Shown: one piece after another, positions 54,223 to 58,950 of the stretch
How the letters are laid out: each line of letters opens with the position of its first letter
How positions within the stretch are numbered: the first letter of the stretch is position 1
Origin: Weissella muntiaci
Lineage (GTDB): Bacteria; Bacillota; Bacilli; Lactobacillales; Lactobacillaceae
DNA: 58,950 nt
Direction: 5' to 3'
Assembly (NCBI RefSeq): GCF_008107635.1
Contig: NZ_SDGZ01000009.1
Span: 1 to 58,950, forward strand
Translations under genes and position numbers: made by a program
Notes under the pieces: model-generated
What the model saw: the letters and a program-made list of their open reading frames with translations, nothing else
The model's database searches: none
What the model was told of the DNA's origin: nothing

Positions 54223-57200
54223 ATGGCTATTACAGCGCAAGAACAATTTAAAGTTCTATTGCAGCAAATTGGGGCTGAGCAAGTACCAGCCTCACTGCAA
54301 GACGCAGCGATTACTAAGTTAACCGTCCATGAAGATACAAAAACTTGGCAATTTCATTTTGCTATGCCGGAATTACCACCAGTAAACGAATTAGCGGCGT
54401 TAGTCCAGGGGATGCGGACGACTTTTGCCGAGATCGCCCAAATTGACTATACGTTAACGCTGTCCCAGACGCCAAATCTGGCAATGGCTCAAGCGTATTG
54501 GCCTTGGGTGATGCAGCAACATCAGCAAGAACCAGGTGCTTTTAGGAATGCTTTCAACAATGTTTTGCCAGCGATTGAAGATGACCAACTTGTTCTATCA
54601 TTTACTTCAGATGCTTGGCGGAATTTTGCCGAAAAGACGGGTCTGGCAATCATTAGGGATACTTATACCAAACTCGGATTTACAGCGACACAATTGTTTA
54701 CGACGCGGGTTGATGATCAATTGGCGGCTGAGTCAATGGCTCAAATTCAAGAGATGCGGGCACAACAGGATCGCGATCTAGCACAACAAGCAGCTAGTCA
54801 AATTGAGCAAAGCCAAAAACGACGTGCGGAGACAACTGATGTGGGCAATGGCCTTGATCGTTTAGGACGCAAGATTGCGGACAATGTTGAGATCACTAAG
54901 ATGATCGATATTGAAAGTGAAGAGCGTTCAGTGATTGTAGAAGGCTTTGTGTTTGCTGTTGATATCAGGACGTTAAAGTCTGAGCGTAAATTGATGACGA
55001 TGAAGGTGACCGATTACACGTCATCATTTATTTTGAAGAAGTTTTCGCGAGATGAAGAAGATGAGGCTTTCTTTGCAAATATGAAGGCTGGCATGTGGAT
55101 TCGGGCTCGTGGAGCAGTGCAAGAGGATACCTTTGTACGTGACTTGACGATGAATGTTTATGACATGATGGTAGTTAAGCACGCACCACGTATGGAGCTC
55201 TACGAAGGACCTGAACAACGAGTTGAACTGCACACGCACACGATTATGTCGACGATGGATGCAACTAATTCAATTGGGGACTATGTTGCAACGGCGAAGC
55301 GTTGGGGGATGGATGCAATCGCCGTAACCGATACTGCTGGAGCGCAAGGTTTCCCTGAAGCAGCGTCGTCAGCTAAGAAAAATGATTTAAAGATGATTTA
55401 TGGGATCGAGGTAAATCTGGTTGAAGATGGTGAGCCAATTGCTTTTAACCCCACGCATACAAAATTAAGTGATGCTGAGTATGTGATTTTCGATTTGGAA
55501 ACAACTGGACTATCGGCGGCTTATGATCGGATTATTGAGTTATCAGCGGTTAAGATGGTTAAAGGAAATGTGATTGAAGAGTTTTCTGAATTCATTGACC
55601 CAGGTTTCCCACTTAGCCAAACAATTATTAATCTAACTTCAATTACGGATGATATGTTGAAGGGATCAAAGCCCGAATTGCAAGTTTTGAAAGAATTCCG
55701 CGAATTTTACGGCGACGCAATCTTGGTTGGTCACAATGTGACCTTTGATATGGGATTCATGCGGGAGGCGTATTTGCGTTATGACTTGCCCAATATTAGT
55801 AACTCGGTAATTGATACATTGACATTGGCGCGTTTCTTACACCCAAATCAACGGTCATATCGATTGAATACGTTAGCGAAGCAGTTTGGGATTGTCCTAG
55901 AACAACATCACCGAGCGATTTTTGACTCGGAGACCACAGGGCATTTGAATAATGTGCTGTTGCAAGATGCGGCTGAACGATATGAGATTGCGTACCATGA
56001 TCAGCTGAATGCCCACATGACTGAGAATAATGCATGGAAACATGCACGGCCAAATAAGGCAGTTCTGTTGGTTCAGTCGCAAGTGGGTGTTAAGAATCTC
56101 TACAAATTGATTTCAGCTTCTAACACAGAGTATTTGTACCGTGTACCGCGTGTACCACGGTCGCTTTTGAACAAGTATCGGGAAGGCCTTTTGGTTGGAA
56201 CGGGTGATAGTTCAGGTGAATTCTGGGAAGCCTTGATGCAAAAAGGGGTTGCTTTAGCGACTGAAAAAGCCCGCTATTACGATTTCATCGAAATTCAGCC
56301 GACTGCCAATTATGCACCGTTACTAGAGGGTGAGTTAATAAAAAATGAAGCTCGCCTAAGAGAGTTGTTGCAACAGGCAACTGAGATTGGTGCAAAATTA
56401 GAAAAGCCAGTTGTTGTGACAGGCGACGTGCATTACTTAAATCCTGAAGATTACATTTATCGTAAGATTTTGGTGTCCTCTCAAGGTGGAGCGAATCCGT
56501 TGAATCGTTATGAATTACCAGAGTTACATTTCAGGACGACTCAGGAATTGTTGGATGACTATCAGTTCATGGGACCGGAATTGGCGCACCAATTGGTAAT
56601 TAGCAATACTCGTTTAGTTGCTGATATGATCGACGATGATATCGTGGCGATCAAGGGCGGAAATTATCCGCCTAATATGCCAACCGCCAATGATGAAATT
56701 CGGGATAAAACCTACGCAACTGCGTATCAAATGTACGGGAAGCCCCTACCAATGATTATTGAAGCGCGAATTGAGCGCGAATTAAAGTCGATTATTGATA
56801 ATGGTTTCGCGGTTATTTATTTGGTGGCACAAAGATTAGTTTCTAAATCAAATAAGGACGGTTACTTGGTTGGTTCGCGTGGTTCAGTTGGATCCTCGCT
56901 AGTGGCAATGCTAGCAGGGATTACGGAAGTTAATGCTTTACCACCACATTATCGCTCTGAAAAGGGTGACTATGTTGAGTTTGCGGATCCACGCGAATTC
57001 GAATCCGGCTATGATTTGCCAGAGAAATTTAGCCCAATTGACGGGACAAAATTAATTGGTGATGGACATAATATTCCCTTTGAAACCTTTTTGGGCTTCT
57101 TAGGAAACAAGGTTCCTGATATTGATTTGAATTTCTCAGGTGATTACCAACCGTTTGCACATAATTACATGAAATCACTGTTTGGTGAGAATAATGTCTT

Positions 57201-58536
57201 TAGAGCGGGAACAATTGCGACGGTTGCTGATAAAACCGCCTTTGGTTATGTTAAGGCGTATGAACGTGATAACGAATTAAGCCTCCGAGGTGCCGAGATC
57301 GAGCGCTTGGCGCTAGGGTCAACGGGAGTTAAGCGGACGACTGGGCAACATCCAGCCGGAATCTTGATTGTGCCCGATGACATGGAGATTTATGACTTCA
57401 CGCCAATTCAATTCCCAGCTGATGATGTTAATGCAACTTGGCGGACGACCCACTTTGATTTCCATTCTATTCATGACAACATTTTGAAAATGGATATCCT
57501 GGGTCATGATGATCCGACAATGATTCGTACGCTGCAAGATCTTTCAGGGATTGATCCAAAAACGATTCCGATGAATGATCCGGGTGTTATGAGTTTGTTC
57601 TCTGGTACGGATGCTCTCGGTGTCGAACCAGATCAAATCTATTCAAAGACTGGGACTTTGGGTGTGCCAGAGTTCGGAACTGGTTTCGTACGAGGGATGT
57701 TGGAGAAAACTAATCCGAAGACTTATACCGACTTGCTACAAATCTCTGGTCTATCTCACGGAACTGATGTTTGGTTAGGAAATGCCGAGAAGTTAATTGA
57801 GACTGGGCAAGCGACAATTTCGACAGTGATTGGAACGCGTGACAAGATCATGACCGATTTGATTAATTGGGGAGTTAACCCCGAGTCATCGTTCCAAATT
57901 ATGGAAAAGGTTCGTAAGGGTAAAGGAATCTCGGATGAACATCAAGCTGAAATGCGAGCAGCAGGCGTGCCGGAATGGTATATCGAATCTAGTTTGACGA
58001 TTAAATATATGTTCCCACGAGCGCACGCGGCGGCGTATGTGCTGATGGCGCTTCGAATTGCTTATTTCAAAGTTCATTTCCCTTTGTTCTATTACAAAGC
58101 ATTCTTCTCAGTTCGGGCCTCAAATTTTGATATTGTGGCAATGTCGCGTGGGCTTAATGCATTGAAGGCCCGCATTGAAGAGATTAAACATCAAGGTAAT
58201 GATGCCAGTGCTAAGGACAAAGATCTGCTGACTGTGCTTGAACTGGCGAATGAGGCGATGGAGCGTGGCATTAATTTTTCAATGGTTGATCTATACAAGT
58301 CGGACTCCGAGGAATGGCTAATTGATGGTGATACATTGATTGCGCCATTTAATGCGGTACCCGGTCTAGGTGATAACGTTGCCAAGCGGATCATTGCCGC
58401 CCGTGGTGAAGGTGAGTTCTTGTCTAAAGAAGATCTCGCTCAGCGTGGCGGTGTGTCGCAGACATTGATGACTTACTTAGATGAGAATGGCGTTTTGACA
58501 GGAATGCCTGATGAGAATCAATTGGCACTATTTTAA
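54223..58536 (+). CDS. polC: DNA polymerase III alpha subunit, PolC type
   Basis: Replicative polymerase with built-in proofreading, 1437 residues. Order: N-terminal domain; OB fold at about 225-315; PHP domain starting [13 protein letters not shown] (His337 onward), interrupted by the DnaQ-type 3'-5' exonuclease (Asp424 and Glu426 in FDLETTG); PHP remainder; polymerase palm with [10 protein letters not shown] (Asp966 and Asp968); then fingers and the C-terminal part. ATG 54223 lies after AAGGAGG; a GTG one codon earlier is also in frame. Last gene of the uppS-polC order, with its own promoter. Confidence 0.98.
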   Translation: MAITAQEQFKVLLQQIGAEQVPASLQDAAITKLTVHEDTKTWQFHFAMPELPPVNELAALVQGMRTTFAEIAQIDYTLTLSQTPNLAMAQAYWPWVMQQHQQEPGAFRNAFNNVLPAIEDDQLVLSFTSDAWRNFAEKTGLAIIRDTYTKLGFTATQLFTTRVDDQLAAESMAQIQEMRAQQDRDLAQQAASQIEQSQKRRAETTDVGNGLDRLGRKIADNVEITKMIDIESEERSVIVEGFVFAVDIRTLKSERKLMTMKVTDYTSSFILKKFSRDEEDEAFFANMKAGMWIRARGAVQEDTFVRDLTMNVYDMMVVKHAPRMELYEGPEQRVELHTHTIMSTMDATNSIGDYVATAKRWGMDAIAVTDTAGAQGFPEAASSAKKNDLKMIYGIEVNLVEDGEPIAFNPTHTKLSDAEYVIFDLETTGLSAAYDRIIELSAVKMVKGNVIEEFSEFIDPGFPLSQTIINLTSITDDMLKGSKPELQVLKEFREFYGDAILVGHNVTFDMGFMREAYLRYDLPNISNSVIDTLTLARFLHPNQRSYRLNTLAKQFGIVLEQHHRAIFDSETTGHLNNVLLQDAAERYEIAYHDQLNAHMTENNAWKHARPNKAVLLVQSQVGVKNLYKLISASNTEYLYRVPRVPRSLLNKYREGLLVGTGDSSGEFWEALMQKGVALATEKARYYDFIEIQPTANYAPLLEGELIKNEARLRELLQQATEIGAKLEKPVVVTGDVHYLNPEDYIYRKILVSSQGGANPLNRYELPELHFRTTQELLDDYQFMGPELAHQLVISNTRLVADMIDDDIVAIKGGNYPPNMPTANDEIRDKTYATAYQMYGKPLPMIIEARIERELKSIIDNGFAVIYLVAQRLVSKSNKDGYLVGSRGSVGSSLVAMLAGITEVNALPPHYRSEKGDYVEFADPREFESGYDLPEKFSPIDGTKLIGDGHNIPFETFLGFLGNKVPDIDLNFSGDYQPFAHNYMKSLFGENNVFRAGTIATVADKTAFGYVKAYERDNELSLRGAEIERLALGSTGVKRTTGQHPAGILIVPDDMEIYDFTPIQFPADDVNATWRTTHFDFHSIHDNILKMDILGHDDPTMIRTLQDLSGIDPKTIPMNDPGVMSLFSGTDALGVEPDQIYSKTGTLGVPEFGTGFVRGMLEKTNPKTYTDLLQISGLSHGTDVWLGNAEKLIETGQATISTVIGTRDKIMTDLINWGVNPESSFQIMEKVRKGKGISDEHQAEMRAAGVPEWYIESSLTIKYMFPRAHAAAYVLMALRIAYFKVHFPLFYYKAFFSVRASNFDIVAMSRGLNALKARIEEIKHQGNDASAKDKDLLTVLELANEAMERGINFSMVDLYKSDSEEWLIDGDTLIAPFNAVPGLGDNVAKRIIAARGEGEFLSKEDLAQRGGVSQTLMTYLDENGVLTGMPDENQLALF

Positions 58537-58552
58537 TTGAACTAGTTAGTAT

Positions 58553-58581
58553 GAGCTGAAATATTTTCAGCTCTTTTTTTT
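58553..58581 (+). terminator. terminator of polC
   Basis: GAGCTGAAA-TAT-TTTCAGCTC then eight T. Confidence 0.95.
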
Positions 58582-58619
58582 GTGGCGAATGTTCGGAGAT
58601 AAATGATAAAAGTGGGCTA

Positions 58620-58649
58620 TTGACGAACGATGTCATAAAATGCTATACT
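58620..58649 (+). promoter_or_regulatory. rRNA operon promoter P1
   Basis: TTGACG, an 18-nt spacer and TATACT preceded by TGC (extended -10). Confidence 0.7.
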
Positions 58650-58718
58650 AGATTACATCGCAAGAGGATATTTGATACTTACGAAAACAATTACTTCAAA
58701 CTTAAATGCAAGAAGTCG

Positions 58719-58747
58719 TTGACAGTATGAATTAATTCATGTAGTAT
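58719..58747 (+). promoter_or_regulatory. rRNA operon promoter P2
   Basis: TTGACA, a 17-nt spacer and TAGTAT, about 100 nt after P1; tandem promoters are usual for rRNA operons. Confidence 0.7.
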
Positions 58748-58754
58748 ATATCAA

Positions 58755-58950
58755 GTCGTCAAACGACGTAGATCATTGAAAACTGAATAACGTTTCGATG
58801 TAACAAATGTGTAGGGTCATCAAGTTTACTTGATGCAAAAACATTTGCGAAGTCAATTCGCTAATAAATTCGTTTAACATTGGTTAAACGCAACAAAAAA
58901 AGATTGAGTTATTCAATCTCTCGAAACAAAGCAATTTGTTTCTCAAAATG
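58755..58950 (+). other. rRNA operon leader with boxA-like element and serial hairpins
   Basis: GATCATTGAAAACTGAATAA (58771-58790) resembles the Gram-positive boxA antitermination element. Around it are hairpins GTCGT-CAA-ACGAC (58755), CATCAAG-TTTA-CTTGATG (58818), CGTTTAAC-ATTG-GTTAAACG (58871), AGATTGA-GTTAT-TCAATCT (58901) and GAAACAAA-GCAA-TTTGTTTC (58923). No 16S sequence is reached; the gene should start just beyond the window. Confidence 0.65.

Overview
The window looks like chromosome of a low-to-mid GC lactic acid bacterium of the Lactobacillaceae, most likely the Weissella/Leuconostoc branch. The support is RexAB-type (not classical AddAB) exonuclease, a DUF2969 gene behind mreB, a glucose-6-phosphate dehydrogenase closely matching the Leuconostoc enzyme around its active site, a 2,3-butanediol dehydrogenase without structural zinc, PolC and EzrA. 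The genus is an inference; no rRNA gene lies inside the window.

Layout. 1-11 kb: a gene of unknown function with a transposase-like N-terminus, a choloylglycine-hydrolase-family enzyme, a Y-family polymerase/YolD pair and the two large subunits rexB-rexA, which together form a DNA repair block. 11-16.7 kb: adhP with a Rex-type redox operator over its promoter, an MFS exporter, a divergent glycerol kinase and zwf. 16.7-23.2 kb: cell envelope and shape genes (VanX-like dipeptidase, alpha/beta hydrolase and murF on the minus strand; mreB-DUF2969-rodA on the plus strand), then proC. 23.3-29.2 kb: tRNA-Glu, a membrane-anchored protein with a Ser/Ala/Lys linker, a fused MacB-like ABC transporter, nagA-nagR with its own operator, and rpsD behind a long structured leader.

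29.3-40.3 kb is the accessory region. It starts with a 19-bp hairpin and a gene split in two at a run of seven G. It continues with an HTH protein, a decayed serine recombinase, and a complete type I restriction-modification operon (HTH regulator, very long HsdM, HsdS, HsdR) that is visibly AT-richer than its surroundings. It ends with a broken C-terminal relic of a second, unrelated HsdR whose composition resembles the host. The simplest reading is that a resident type I system was replaced by an incoming one. An 11-bp direct repeat brackets this segment.

40.5-58.5 kb returns to core genes: butanediol dehydrogenase, ezrA, a purine permease divergent from purA-hpt with several PurBox-like sites between them, an unknown membrane protein, a GtrA/HAD pair, then the conserved run uppS-cdsA-rseP-proS-polC. 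The last 330 bases carry tandem strong promoters, a boxA-like element and a series of hairpins, the leader of an rRNA operon that begins just beyond the window.
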